A stretch of DNA of 45,453 nucleotides, taken from Pedobacter fastidiosus (GTDB lineage Bacteria > Bacteroidota > Bacteroidia > Sphingobacteriales > Sphingobacteriaceae). The position numbers were made by a program, and so were the translations under genes. This document shows positions 18,169 through 28,075 of this stretch, piece by piece (the stretch's first letter is position 1; every line of letters begins with the position of its first letter). Below the pieces are notes generated by a model. It saw only the letters and a program-made list of their open reading frames with translations. It did not search any database and had not been told where the DNA came from. The stretch spans positions 1 through 45,453 of the forward strand of contig NZ_JACRYL010000017.1 of the NCBI RefSeq assembly GCF_014306625.1, read 5' to 3'.

Positions 18169-19136
18169 TAATCTATAATTCTTTCTGATTTTTCAACCAT
18201 TCTATATCCAAATAACAATCTATAAATAGGCCTCAAAGTATTAATTAAAAACAATTTGATTTTGTAAGGCATCGATATGGAAAAGAAAGTAAGTAGTTTT
18301 GAAGTGGTTTTGGAATATCCATTAGCTAAAAAACCCATTATTTTTGCTTCTTTAATATATGGATGCAAACGATTATGATGCCCTAAATAGTGAACTATTA
18401 GTGGCTCAGCCTTATCCAAAAACCATGATTTTTGATATTGTTTATGGCCAGGAGTATTGTAAAGGATGACTTTTCCATTAAGCAAGTCTGAAGAAACCCC
18501 TGATTGAAAATTAACAAATTCTGCCATTATGGTTCCATCCTCTATAATTGGTTTTTGTTCGTATATTTCCATAGCCAGCGCCATTAAAACTTCATCGTTG
18601 GGCCGATCTCTTAATCTAACAAATCCAATTTCATCGTATATTTTTTCTAGTTCCCTCGCTTTTGTATAAACTTTGGTAGTTATGTCTCCAGCTTCTAAAT
18701 AATAAATGCCTCCATTAAACTTTGGTAAGTGAGGCACATTATATTTTTGGCAAATCTTTTCAATATTTCCAAACCATTCGCCTTTTGCAATATAATTTCC
18801 GATTACTGAAACAGAGTGATTTTTAAACTTTTCGAATATTGGAAGCAAATTGCCATAAACCAAACAGTCGCTATCAATAAATAATGTTTGGCCGGATGGC
18901 GCAAGCTGATCTAAATATAATTTTGGGGTAAAACCTTTCCCCACTTCGTCTTTTTCAACCGAAATAATCTTAGCAAAGGAGGTTACATCTTTAGGTAGAT
19001 AATGTTCCGAATCGGTAACGATAAAAAATGAGATTGGGCTTCGTGGATTCCAATAGGAAAAAGATCTAGCTAAGTTAATTGCTAAATCTACATAGAGCTT
19101 TTTCCCCGTAGCTATTGTTAAAATATTTTTATTCAT
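18168..19136 (-). CDS. GT8-like glycosyltransferase (GT-A fold)
   Basis: This is a 322-residue protein with a GT-A core. Features are NILTIATGKKLYVDLA at the start, the DxD motif in LFIDSDCLVYGN at 85-96, and FNGGIYYLEAG at 140-150, which matches the FN(S/G)G motif of GT8 enzymes. A late histidine in PLIVHYLGHHNRLH may complete the metal site. GT8 members are retaining and often transfer glucose or galactose from UDP donors; here that is only a family-level expectation. The gene lies 15 bases after a small methyltransferase gene. Confidence 0.8.
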   Translation of the reverse strand: MNKNILTIATGKKLYVDLAINLARSFSYWNPRSPISFFIVTDSEHYLPKDVTSFAKIISVEKDEVGKGFTPKLYLDQLAPSGQTLFIDSDCLVYGNLLPIFEKFKNHSVSVIGNYIAKGEWFGNIEKICQKYNVPHLPKFNGGIYYLEAGDITTKVYTKARELEKIYDEIGFVRLRDRPNDEVLMALAMEIYEQKPIIEDGTIMAEFVNFQSGVSSDLLNGKVILYNTPGHKQYQKSWFLDKAEPLIVHYLGHHNRLHPYIKEAKIMGFLANGYSKTTSKLLTFFSISMPYKIKLFLINTLRPIYRLLFGYRMVEKSERIID

Positions 19137-19151
19137 TACAATCTTTGAAAT

Positions 19152-19862
19152 CTATTCTTTAACAGCTTCGATTGCAAGCGTAAATTGTTTAATTACCCCA
19201 GTGTGGGTTTCAATATTATCCAGTTGGGCTATTGAAGATTTTGTAGCTTCAGTTTCATGAATTTTAGAAAAACCAACTTCTCTTAACAAAGCAATTAACG
19301 TTTTGCTATCGTAGATAAACTTATGCTCATAATTTAAAAATATATCATTAATAAAGAAGGATATGTTTTCTTGCTCGGGTGCGGGCGAGTAATTTTTAGC
19401 ATTATAAAAACCTGGTCTAATCCATTCACTCATTACATATTTAATGGCTTCATTTTTTAAAGGATCTTCCTGGAAATAGCTTGTTAAATATTTGGTCAAA
19501 TCAGGCGTACAAACTCGGAAAACCCCATCTTTCTTTAAAACCCTAAATATTTCAGCAAGCATTTTTTTAGCATCTTTGTAATGAATGTGCTCTATATGGT
19601 GTTCACTAAAAACATAATCTAAACTTTTTGAAGGGAAGGGAAAGGTAATATTGGTATTCAGAAAATGAATATTCTGCCTTGCAAGGTAATCTGTATTAAA
19701 CCAATTCGGTATTTGGTTGTGCCCAGCACCAATGTGTAGAGCTTTTAATCCTGGTTGTTTTAAGTAAAGCTTAATGTTTTTTTTAGTCCGATCTGACCAA
19801 ATTTTGTGTTTTGCTTTTAAGCCTAGTCTATAAACAAATGGGATACTTTTGAAATTGATCAT
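19152..19862 (-). CDS. SAM-dependent methyltransferase (COG4627-like)
   Basis: This is a 236-residue class I methyltransferase with a shortened glycine motif, ALHIGAGHNQ at 41-50, followed by FNTDYL, the SEHHIEHI motif at 86-93 and RVLKKDGVFRVCTPD at 107-121. This combination is typical of the predicted methyltransferase group COG4627, found in many glycan loci. The acceptor is unknown. The ATG start comes four bases after the upstream acyltransferase stop. Confidence 0.85.
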   Translation of the reverse strand: MINFKSIPFVYRLGLKAKHKIWSDRTKKNIKLYLKQPGLKALHIGAGHNQIPNWFNTDYLARQNIHFLNTNITFPFPSKSLDYVFSEHHIEHIHYKDAKKMLAEIFRVLKKDGVFRVCTPDLTKYLTSYFQEDPLKNEAIKYVMSEWIRPGFYNAKNYSPAPEQENISFFINDIFLNYEHKFIYDSKTLIALLREVGFSKIHETEATKSSIAQLDNIETHTGVIKQFTLAIEAVKE

Positions 19863-19866
19863 CTAA

Positions 19867-20931
19867 TTATTTGGTAAGATAGGTTCTTCTTAATTTATCA
19901 ACCCCTTTTTCTATTGTACAGTAACTAAAGTAACATATAAGCGGGATAAGCACAGTGCCAATTAACATCCAGATTAAATAATATTGGTTATTGAAGTGCT
20001 GAAGAATTATGGAGTTTTTTAAGGCTATGAGTGGAATATGTAATAAATATAAACTATAACTAGAGAGCCCTATGGCAATAGGAACTTTAAGCCACTTTTT
20101 ATACTTCAGAAAAAAGGTCTCCTTATCAATTATCCAAATTAGTATTGGAGCCCAAATTAAAATATTCAGAGTGTTTTTAACTAAGTTGTCATTTCTAAAA
20201 TCTAAAAAATGTAATCCTGCAAACGAGAGAACAATTAAACAACAGGTTATTGCCCAACTTCTCGATTTAAAAAAATATGGCTGATGATGATATATTTCGC
20301 ATAACCAAGCACCAAAACACCAACCAAACCATAAATTGGTAAATAAAAATATAACAGGAAGAGATAGGTTATTTGAGGAGTAACTGCATATTGTTATACT
20401 TAAAGTACTCACAAGAGCAGAGAATAAAAGCGCCTTATTTATGCCTAGTTTTTGATTGATTGAATAGAATATTGGATAAATAATGTAAAATGCTATTTCT
20501 ACTGTTATTGTCCATAAAACTAAATTTATACTGTTAAAATATTTAATGGTAAAACCTTGTAGAACAGTTATATGTACAGCTATATCCATTACAGATATAA
20601 TTTTTTGAGGATTGGTATATCCCAAAACCAATAGCGAAAAAATTATAGAAAAAAAGTAAATGGGGTATATTCTCAAAAATCTGCTGGTGTAGTATTTTTT
20701 TAAATTTAAAGATTCTTTCCTTGCTGAATTTCTTACACTAGAAAGGTGAATGCAAAAGCCACTTATTAAAAAGAATAATGGTACAGCATAAGTAGATCCA
20801 AGGATGTTGGTATAATTAAAAAAATCACATCCGGTAAATTTGGCTAAAACGCCACCCAATTGCTGATGATAATAAAATACCGAAAAGGCGGCTAAACCCC
20901 TAAATAAATCAATTGAAATTAAATTATTCAT
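19867..20931 (-). CDS. Acyltransferase-3 family membrane O-acyltransferase
   Basis: This is a 354-residue integral membrane O-acyltransferase. Motifs are R11 and H22 (FRGLAAFSVFYYH), LFFLISGFCIHLSS, TSRFLRIYPIYFFS, then LWTITVEIAFYI with the conserved Glu, and SSYSLYLLHIPL near the end. It has no periplasmic SGNH domain. It overlaps the upstream GT61 gene by eight bases. It is not closely similar to the tandem pair at 8561-11008, so it probably has a different acceptor. Confidence 0.9.
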   Translation of the reverse strand: MNNLISIDLFRGLAAFSVFYYHQQLGGVLAKFTGCDFFNYTNILGSTYAVPLFFLISGFCIHLSSVRNSARKESLNLKKYYTSRFLRIYPIYFFSIIFSLLVLGYTNPQKIISVMDIAVHITVLQGFTIKYFNSINLVLWTITVEIAFYIIYPIFYSINQKLGINKALLFSALVSTLSITICSYSSNNLSLPVIFLFTNLWFGWCFGAWLCEIYHHQPYFFKSRSWAITCCLIVLSFAGLHFLDFRNDNLVKNTLNILIWAPILIWIIDKETFFLKYKKWLKVPIAIGLSSYSLYLLHIPLIALKNSIILQHFNNQYYLIWMLIGTVLIPLICYFSYCTIEKGVDKLRRTYLTK

Positions 20932-22069
20932 TAGTCAATAGCCTGTCTATCGATTTTGAAAATAGATCTAGATCAATATTGCAATTTCCCCAGTTAGAAT
21001 CCGAAGTTTTTTCTCCAACTAAATAATGATAATCTAGATTCTTCAAACTTGCTAAGTTGTAATAACAATCTGTTCGGAAATAATCAGGAGAGAATAATTC
21101 TAAGACTCGGCAGTTTTTTGGTACAAATAATAAGTTAAAAAGTTCAGCTCCATGAAATGCGACAACGATTGATGCATTGTTAAAAGTTTCTATTTGCTGA
21201 TCAAATGTCAATTCTTCAGAATCTAAAATTGTAAAGCCCTTATCTTCTAAAATTACAACCAGTTTATCCTCGTTTATAATCTTTCTAGAAGTATGTTTTC
21301 CTCTTTTTATATAATATTTAACCTTCCCAATTTGAGTAGGAATAGATTTTAAATTACGCTCTAAAAATTCAATATCTTTTAATGAGCTTCTGCCTTCGCT
21401 ACCTGATAGACTGCTGACGTATAGATATTTTAAATGTAGTTTTTCATTGGGTTTAACCCTAATCACTTTTTCTGTTGGTATTGAAAAGAGTGGCAATAAA
21501 TTAATAAAATGCTCAGGAACTGAATCAGGCACCAAGAAATTATCGATTTGATTAATCACCTTTTCATAAAACCGCACTCTAGATAAAACATCAAAAAACC
21601 AGTGATAAACATTATCCGATTTTGAGAACAGAAGAGACGCTGTAGTTCCCTGTATTTGCTTAATATTTAAAGAAAAATTTTGAAAAGGTTTATTGTACTG
21701 CTTACCCTTTATGGATGAAATATTAAAGTAATGGGCAAAATCTTCAAAAATATAGTTTCTATTTGTGGCAGTAATACCTTCATTGCCAATAATGAATGAA
21801 TCTGGTAAGAAAAAAAGACATTTCTCAGTGGTTTTATATGTTTGGTTAATAGTAAAGCCATCTAGATATTCCGTTTGTAAACCACTTGGCGATGGTAGAA
21901 AATAGGCTTCCTCTACATCTAATAAATAAAATTGTGCCATTCTATTTTTTAAATAGGGCTTAATCTGATTATTTAATTGTTGTATGTAGTTTTTTGCAGA
22001 ATGAATGAAACCTTTAGGATAAATAAAAGGAAATTGCTTTAGCAAAAATTTAAGGTTTTCTTTAGTCAT
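20924..22069 (-). CDS. GT61 family glycosyltransferase (DUF563)
   Basis: This is a 381-residue protein with the GT61 hallmarks in order: NVYHWFFDVLSR at 153-164, YIKRGKHTSRKIINE at 253-267, ELTFDQQIETF at 286-296 and HGAELFNLLFVP at 306-317. The family includes plant xylosyl- and arabinosyltransferases and many bacterial capsule or LPS enzymes. It has no membrane segment here, as is usual for bacterial members. The ATG is five bases after the upstream GT2 stop. Confidence 0.88.
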   Translation of the reverse strand: MTKENLKFLLKQFPFIYPKGFIHSAKNYIQQLNNQIKPYLKNRMAQFYLLDVEEAYFLPSPSGLQTEYLDGFTINQTYKTTEKCLFFLPDSFIIGNEGITATNRNYIFEDFAHYFNISSIKGKQYNKPFQNFSLNIKQIQGTTASLLFSKSDNVYHWFFDVLSRVRFYEKVINQIDNFLVPDSVPEHFINLLPLFSIPTEKVIRVKPNEKLHLKYLYVSSLSGSEGRSSLKDIEFLERNLKSIPTQIGKVKYYIKRGKHTSRKIINEDKLVVILEDKGFTILDSEELTFDQQIETFNNASIVVAFHGAELFNLLFVPKNCRVLELFSPDYFRTDCYYNLASLKNLDYHYLVGEKTSDSNWGNCNIDLDLFSKSIDRLLTNE

Positions 22070-22074
22070 TTTGT

Positions 22075-23055
22075 TTATTTGCCATGCTTAATAAAACTAA
22101 TCCAAGCCGATGTTTTCCATCCAAAATATTTAGTTACAAATCTATAAAATGGCGTATGTGTATAATACCCTGTAATTTTATCTTTATTTAATTGAGTGAT
22201 GATTTTTTTTACTTCCTTATATAACTTTAGATTTTTAGGATAAAGTTCTACAGCAATAGCCCAATACAACCGACTAAAAATTTTATCCAATAATTTCTGA
22301 TCTAGTTTTTTGCTTAAATGAGAATATTTCAACTGGGTTGATTTTATAGCACTTCTAAAAGCTTGATCAGTTGTTAATGAACTTAAATTATCGTTGGATT
22401 TAAATTTTCTATAATAATTTATACTTTCTTGAGCATATACTATTCCTTTACTTGCAAGAATAACTCTGCAAAAAAATTCACCATCATCATCCAATGTTAA
22501 TTCTTCATTCCATGGTCCAGCTTTTTCGATTAGAGATTTTGGAACTAGCCAAGAATTCGGTTGGATCATACCTCCATAATTTTCACCAACCAATCTGGCT
22601 CCGTAAAGTTTTGTGAGGAAATCGACAGGATTATTTGTTCCATCGCTAAACCATTCTTTTTCTATTGTTGGCGAAAAGAGATTTTCTCCATCATTGAAGT
22701 AGGCGGTAGGCCCAAGCCCTAAAGTATCATCTTTTTCTTCAATAAGTTCAAGTTGAAGCCTTATTTTATCCTGATGTAAAAAGTCATCTGCATCTAAAAA
22801 TTGAATGTAATCTCCTTTAGCGCGATTTATTCCATGATTTCTTGCTGCGCTTGCACCTTTATTATCTTGTTTGATAATTCTTACTTGATCCGAAATGTAT
22901 TTTTGGGCAATAAAAAAAGATTGATCAGTAGAACCATCGTCGATTATCAATAGCTCACAATTAGAATAAGATTGGTTAATTGCACTTTCTATAGCTATTG
23001 CCAACAATTTTTCGGCGTTGTAAACGGGAATAATGATAGATACCAGGGGATTCAA
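22075..23055 (-). CDS. GT2 family glycosyltransferase
   Basis: This is a 326-residue GT-A inverting glycosyltransferase. It begins PLVSIIIPVYNAE, with DDGSTD at 39-44, GASAARNHG at 67-75 and FLDADD at 86-91. The start is the TTG at 23055; no ATG occurs before the first beta strand, and a stop lies just upstream. It follows another GT2 gene after four bases, but the two differ in their C-terminal halves. Confidence 0.92.
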   Translation of the reverse strand: MNPLVSIIIPVYNAEKLLAIAIESAINQSYSNCELLIIDDGSTDQSFFIAQKYISDQVRIIKQDNKGASAARNHGINRAKGDYIQFLDADDFLHQDKIRLQLELIEEKDDTLGLGPTAYFNDGENLFSPTIEKEWFSDGTNNPVDFLTKLYGARLVGENYGGMIQPNSWLVPKSLIEKAGPWNEELTLDDDGEFFCRVILASKGIVYAQESINYYRKFKSNDNLSSLTTDQAFRSAIKSTQLKYSHLSKKLDQKLLDKIFSRLYWAIAVELYPKNLKLYKEVKKIITQLNKDKITGYYTHTPFYRFVTKYFGWKTSAWISFIKHGK

Positions 23056-23059
23056 TTAT

Positions 23060-23998
23060 TTAGTTTTTTGTTCTTAACTCTGGTTTTAGGATTCTAATTA
23101 ATTGTTCTCTTAAGTAAATTCCAAAATATGGATTTATTATACAGAACAGTTTTATCAAGAAAGATTCGTGATCAGGGTATCTTCCGCTAAGGGTTGTAGC
23201 CAATTTAACTGCTTTATCTGAAGTTTCCCAATCAGACATGCTTGCCAGCGAAGTTGCATTATGCCATAGCTTATAAGCAATTTCTTTTTGATAGCTATGA
23301 TTTAGCCTATGGGCATTGATTTTCATAACTTCATAATGCGCCTGAGCACATTTTAGTTGATTTGAAGCCGACATAGAACTCGTTATTCGCCAGTTTATTA
23401 TCGAAATTTCTTTTTCTGAACCGAAGCTAAAGCCTGCTATTGCCAATTTACAATGAAAAGCAACATCTTCATTGTATAATATTTTGGGATCAACATCATA
23501 ACCACCAACTGCTTTTAACTTTGCTACATTATATAATCCACAAAATGGATTAACCTGATTTAATATTGTATATCTTATTGGGTCTTTTTTAAGCTTAGAA
23601 TTATCGAAATCTGATTTTCCAATAAGTTGACCAGTATCTTGCTCACGCCATTCAAAATCAAATAATATTACATCCGGACATTCTGATTTTTTAATCCATT
23701 GATGTGCCAAGCTCGTAAACCTCGGAAGAAGTTCGTCATCAGCATCATGAAAATGCAGGTAATCACAATTCGTTTTGCTTAAGAGAATGTTTTTTCCGGC
23801 AGAACAGCCAATATTAAAATCGCCCGTAATTACAGAAGCCTTAAATTGTAAAGCAATATTGCGAGTTGAATCAGTACTAGCATCATCATAAACTAAAACC
23901 TCATCAAATGGGATAAGCTGTTCGTTTACCGATTTTAATAACCTTGGTAAGTAAGCCTCTGCATTGTAAGCAGGAATACAAATGGCAATTCTTTTCAC
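23060..23998 (-). CDS. GT2 family glycosyltransferase
   Basis: This is a 312-residue GT-A enzyme. Core motifs are IAICIPAYNAE at 4-14, YDDASTDS at 37-44, GCSAGKNILLS at 64-74 and HDADDE at 84-89. The phenylalanine before the DxD is followed by His, a mild variation of the usual FLDxDD. The GTG start (23998) shares a base with the TAG of the upstream GT4 gene. Donor and acceptor are unknown. Confidence 0.9.
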   Translation of the reverse strand: MKRIAICIPAYNAEAYLPRLLKSVNEQLIPFDEVLVYDDASTDSTRNIALQFKASVITGDFNIGCSAGKNILLSKTNCDYLHFHDADDELLPRFTSLAHQWIKKSECPDVILFDFEWREQDTGQLIGKSDFDNSKLKKDPIRYTILNQVNPFCGLYNVAKLKAVGGYDVDPKILYNEDVAFHCKLAIAGFSFGSEKEISIINWRITSSMSASNQLKCAQAHYEVMKINAHRLNHSYQKEIAYKLWHNATSLASMSDWETSDKAVKLATTLSGRYPDHESFLIKLFCIINPYFGIYLREQLIRILKPELRTKN

Positions 23999-25173
23999 TA
24001 ATTGGTTTTTTGCTCCAAAAGTTGTTCAAGAACCAACTCAAACCTTTTTTGAATTTGAAAAGGATTATACTGATTATCAACTAACTCTTTCTGAATATTT
24101 TCAAAATTATCGAGAGCAAGTTTATCTTTTATCAAACCCAATTGTATCGACATATTTTCTACAATTGGTCCTTCTAGAATTAACGGCCATTTATTTTCTT
24201 TCAAAAATTTATAAAATGGGCTGTTTTCTGGTGTTAATGTTATTATTGGAATTTCTAAATGTATATATTCAATAAATTTGCTTGGAAAGCTGTATAAAGA
24301 ATCTGGATTCTCTGCTTCGCTAATACCATAATTTACTAGAATTGCCGAGGCATTAGATGCAATAAAAGCAAGCGCTTCGCGATTTGTTGGAAGTGATTTT
24401 TTTAAATCTAAATTTTGATGCTTATTTTTTAAATCGTCAAGCTTTTCAAGCTCATTGGTAAGCACCACAAGAGTATAATTGTTTGCCTTTAATACAGGTA
24501 AAATTTGATCGAAAAGACGAACGTGATGTTGATCTACCGAACCTGCATAAAGCAAAGTATCTTTTTTCTTTAACGGTATTGGTGTCGTATAACCTTCAGG
24601 AATAGGCGGAAGTACTTCATAATTTGCATTTAAATCCTGAAGATAAAGCTTAACCAAGTTATCGGTTACAGAAAAAATATAATCACTTTTTTTTATGGTT
24701 TTCTCTCCGTAATATAATCTTGATTGCTGTGCTTTCAGTTTTTTGGTTTTATCATCCCAACGATCGTGCAAAAACAATACAAAAGGAATTTTTATCCGAT
24801 TGCATAAATTGGCCATTACTACACTATAATAATGATAAAGTACCGAAATGGTTACATCAGGCTTAATTCTATTAACAATTTTTCTAAAAGCTTTCTCTAA
24901 TAGAAACAGTCTAACATTAACTAAAAAAGAATTATGTTCTCTAAATGGAGGCCACAAACGCCTTCTTAATTTAAAGGTATGGACAAAAAAATTTTTTGGA
25001 TATCCATTGATCACTTCTATGTTGGAGGCATTTTCTGGAATCAAAATATGAATCTCCCAGTTTTGCAATCTTAAAAAATGCCTTAAAAAAACAATCATAC
25101 CCGATATACCTTCTGCAGGTAATCTATCGTGGACAAAAAGTAATTTTTTTGGGTTATCCAATTGTGTGTTCAC
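23998..25173 (-). CDS. GT4-superfamily glycosyltransferase
   Basis: This is a 391-residue GT-B protein. The N-terminal domain starts KLLFVHDRLPAEGISGM, and the C-terminal domain at about 206 (DTLLYAGSVDQHH) ends with SFPSKFIEYIHLEIPIITL, a motif typical of the GT4 branch without the classical E-x7-E. The start is either GTG at 25173, which overlaps the upstream gene by 20 bases, or TTG at 25161; both give the same domain content. It probably acts at the cytoplasmic face of the inner membrane. Confidence 0.8.
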   Translation of the reverse strand: MNTQLDNPKKLLFVHDRLPAEGISGMIVFLRHFLRLQNWEIHILIPENASNIEVINGYPKNFFVHTFKLRRRLWPPFREHNSFLVNVRLFLLEKAFRKIVNRIKPDVTISVLYHYYSVVMANLCNRIKIPFVLFLHDRWDDKTKKLKAQQSRLYYGEKTIKKSDYIFSVTDNLVKLYLQDLNANYEVLPPIPEGYTTPIPLKKKDTLLYAGSVDQHHVRLFDQILPVLKANNYTLVVLTNELEKLDDLKNKHQNLDLKKSLPTNREALAFIASNASAILVNYGISEAENPDSLYSFPSKFIEYIHLEIPIITLTPENSPFYKFLKENKWPLILEGPIVENMSIQLGLIKDKLALDNFENIQKELVDNQYNPFQIQKRFELVLEQLLEQKTN

Positions 25174-26305
25174 TTAAAATTTTGGAAACCTTTTTTCCGG
25201 CTACATCCCAATTTAAATTATTGGTATAAGCCTGATAAGACTTATAACTCAAGTCTTGGTATAAGTTTGCATCCAAAAAATATTTTTTAATAAAACTGAC
25301 ATACTCATCGACTGAAGCATTTAATTCAAATGTTTTTCCGTTTACTTCATCCTTAATAATTGTCGGAATTCCACCTGTTTTTGTTGCTAAAGCTGGAAGG
25401 CCATAGGCATTCGCCTCACAATAAACCAAGCCATAACATTCTGCCTGAGAAGGTACAAGCAGAAAATGTGCCTCGTTAAATAAAGTTTCGTATATTTTTT
25501 TTTGCTCGGGATTTTTTTTGGATAAAAATCCAATCTGTTTAACGTAAGACGGTTCGGTGCCGGCTGTAAATGGTTTACATCCAGAAATTATCAATTGCGT
25601 TTTTATTTCACTTTTGTTTAATTTTTCAGTAATCTCTAGGGCTAAAGGTCCTCCTTTTCGGTTCCAGTCCACTCCCGAAAAAAGTAGTTTGCACGTTTCT
25701 ATCTGTTTGTTTTTAATAACTTTTTTTATTTCGCTTTCTGTTGGTATTCCAGACAAGTTTGCTCCAAAAGGAACAATCTTAATCTTCGCTTCATCGATCT
25801 TGTAATTTGCTCTAGCAGTAGAAGCGGCCCATTCCGAAGCAAAAAAGACTAAAGTCGCGTTATCATATGCTTTTTGTTCTAATTTATTTCCCTGTCTTAT
25901 TGTTTGCTTGTGCAAAAGAGAAAACTCTTGATAATAATTTACTATCCCAGCAAAGGAGGCATCAACCCAAAAAGCTTTTGGTAAATTTCCCGAAGCCAAA
26001 GCAATTAGTTCAGAAGAATCGCTAAACAGAAAATCAACATTAGATAAGTTTTTTAACGCATTTTTAATTGATGCTGAATATTGATTATAAAAGGAAGGAT
26101 AACGATTTGGCTGAATAAATTTTCCAGTTATTTTTGGATATAATTTTTGTTTTAATTTTAAGATTGGACCAACTTTTGGGCTTGCAACCTGGATATAAAT
26201 AATTTCATTTTTTGCTTTTTCGAGCGCTTGAGAAATGTAGTATGTAAGGCCAGACCAGCTATGAAGATCGGTTGGGTCTGTATTTGTGATATAAGCAATT
26301 TTCAT
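25154..26305 (-). CDS. GT4 family glycosyltransferase
   Basis: This is a 383-residue retaining GT-B enzyme. I chose the ATG at 26305 (MKIAYITNTDPTDLHSWSG), which shares a base with the upstream TAA; a TTG two codons earlier is less likely. The C-terminal half has LLFSGVDWNRKGGPLA and then QAECYGLVYCEANAYGLP, which contains the E-x7-E motif. The N-terminal SGLTYYISQAL matches the GT4 acceptor loop. Confidence 0.88.
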   Translation of the reverse strand: MKIAYITNTDPTDLHSWSGLTYYISQALEKAKNEIIYIQVASPKVGPILKLKQKLYPKITGKFIQPNRYPSFYNQYSASIKNALKNLSNVDFLFSDSSELIALASGNLPKAFWVDASFAGIVNYYQEFSLLHKQTIRQGNKLEQKAYDNATLVFFASEWAASTARANYKIDEAKIKIVPFGANLSGIPTESEIKKVIKNKQIETCKLLFSGVDWNRKGGPLALEITEKLNKSEIKTQLIISGCKPFTAGTEPSYVKQIGFLSKKNPEQKKIYETLFNEAHFLLVPSQAECYGLVYCEANAYGLPALATKTGGIPTIIKDEVNGKTFELNASVDEYVSFIKKYFLDANLYQDLSYKSYQAYTNNLNWDVAGKKVSKILSEHTIG

Positions 26306-27303
26306 TACCAATTGATTATCCTCAAAAACTTATTAATTACTTTGTTTTTAAAACTAAACCTATTGGATTGTGATTTTGCCAACCAATGGTGCACCATTTT
26401 ATCTAAAGTATTTCTTGGATCTTTAATGTGAGATGGATTTTTGTTAATGTTGATTGAATAGATTTTTGGCCAATCGGGATACCAGATTGCTAGTTTTTTA
26501 AAATGTTTTAGACCAAATTGATCAAACCATAAACAAACTTCTTTATCCCACCAATAATTTCCATCGTCTTTAATATCAGCTAAATAAATTTTATTTTCTG
26601 TTAATTTTTTAAGCCATTCCGGATTAATTTTTTCTATATTTTTAACTGGAAGATCGATGTGATGGTATTGTCTATAAATATCAATATTGTTTCTGTGCGG
26701 GTGCTTAATTTTTTCGAAACATTCGTACCAACGGTGCTTGCTTAAAAGTCTTTCTTTAAGGGCATACTGAAAATGAAGGATTTTTAAAGCTTTAAAAATT
26801 ACTTTTTTCTCGGTTAAATCTGATGGTACTCTTGGGCTGTGGATGGTATTGCCCTTATGTTTGCGATTATCATTAATGTATCCAAAAAGCATTTCGCCAC
26901 CCGTTGATGCATAAAAATCCACAAAATCGGGTAAAATATTTAGCCATGGCAACCAAAATGTAGTTCCTGGAGTTTCATTTTTTAAGGCTTCCCATTCTGG
27001 GTTATTATGATAGTTAACTAGCAATTCATCGGCATCTAATGCCATGAATATATTATTGTTGCCTTCAATTTTTCTTGCCTCATCAATGAGTTGAGCTTGT
27101 CTTTCTGCTTCATTATAGCCAAGCCCTTTATTTTCGATTAGAATAACTTTTTCAAAAGATTTTGCAATAACAACAGATTCATCGGTTGATCCTTGATCCG
27201 AAATAATAATGTGATCTGCCCATAAACTTGCCGATTTTAAAAATATGGGTAAAATCCAAGCTTCATTTTTAATTGGTGTTATACAGATTACTTTTCTAGT
27301 CAA
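26305..27303 (-). CDS. GT2-like glycosyltransferase (GT-A fold)
   Basis: This is a 332-residue protein whose N-terminal 100 residues follow the GT2 pattern: ICITPIKNEAWILPIFL at 6-22, DQGSTDES at 36-43 and the metal site LDADE at 89-93. The second half is rich in aromatic residues and histidines and has no counterpart I recognise beyond this GT2 subgroup. It starts at TTG 27303, with a stop codon directly upstream in frame. It lies four bases after a methyltransferase gene. Confidence 0.85.
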   Translation of the reverse strand: MTRKVICITPIKNEAWILPIFLKSASLWADHIIISDQGSTDESVVIAKSFEKVILIENKGLGYNEAERQAQLIDEARKIEGNNNIFMALDADELLVNYHNNPEWEALKNETPGTTFWLPWLNILPDFVDFYASTGGEMLFGYINDNRKHKGNTIHSPRVPSDLTEKKVIFKALKILHFQYALKERLLSKHRWYECFEKIKHPHRNNIDIYRQYHHIDLPVKNIEKINPEWLKKLTENKIYLADIKDDGNYWWDKEVCLWFDQFGLKHFKKLAIWYPDWPKIYSININKNPSHIKDPRNTLDKMVHHWLAKSQSNRFSFKNKVINKFLRIINW

Positions 27304-27307
27304 TTAG

Positions 27308-28075
27308 CTAAAGTTTAATAATAGCATGAAGCTGATCTCCTGTGTTGGGAATAATAGAAGTAAGTTTGGATAACCAATAGTTGTTATGCTCAAGCGTACT
27401 ATATTCAATTTCTACAGTCTTTAAATTGAGAGACCTCATTAAATTTCTGACCCCTTTCGACGTAAAATGCCAAAAATGCTGATCCGGAACCCATCCATAC
27501 CAGATTTTTTTTTGTTTTAAAGGAACAAGGCCTTTAAAATTAGTTTGCACCAAAAGCAATTGCGCACCTTTGTTTAAGTCCGAAATGCTTTTAAGTAATT
27601 CTATTGGTTGCTCCACATGTTCCAAAACCTGAGCCATTATAATTAGATCAAACTTTACATTTTCGAAATTTTCATCTGGAAAATAACCCGTCTTAATATT
27701 TAGACCGTTATTCCTTGCAATAGCCGAAGCTTTTACGCTGGGTTCAATTCCATAAACACTATAACCTTCGTTTTTTAGAAGCGATAAAAATAGTCCTTGT
27801 CCACAACCAATTTCTAAAATATTTCCATTTGGTTTGATATACTTTCCAATCAATTTTAGTTGCTTTAATAAGCTTTTTTTCCATTGCGAAGGCAGATCAT
27901 TAATAGTATTAAAGCCAAACTGTTGGTGAAAATCTTTTTCCTTATATTCAATCGGTTTGGGTGCTGGGTATGTAAAGGCATTGGTACATGTGTTGCACTC
28001 ATAAATTTGAACCCTCCCATTAAGTTTTAAGTACAATTTTACATCCGAACTTTTGCATAAACTACAATTAAGCAT
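27308..28075 (-). CDS. Class I SAM methyltransferase with N-terminal zinc ribbon
   Basis: This is a 255-residue protein. The N-terminus carries a probable zinc ribbon with cysteines 4, 7, 27 and 30 (CSLC and CNTC). The methyltransferase core follows: LEIGCGQG at 87-94, YGIEPS at 108-113 and MAQVLEHV at 147-154. The zinc ribbon plus class I core recalls sugar C-methyltransferases and other small-molecule methyltransferases from secondary metabolism, but this protein is shorter. Overlap with the upstream GT4 gene is eight bases. Confidence 0.87.
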   Translation of the reverse strand: MLNCSLCKSSDVKLYLKLNGRVQIYECNTCTNAFTYPAPKPIEYKEKDFHQQFGFNTINDLPSQWKKSLLKQLKLIGKYIKPNGNILEIGCGQGLFLSLLKNEGYSVYGIEPSVKASAIARNNGLNIKTGYFPDENFENVKFDLIIMAQVLEHVEQPIELLKSISDLNKGAQLLLVQTNFKGLVPLKQKKIWYGWVPDQHFWHFTSKGVRNLMRSLNLKTVEIEYSTLEHNNYWLSKLTSIIPNTGDQLHAIIKL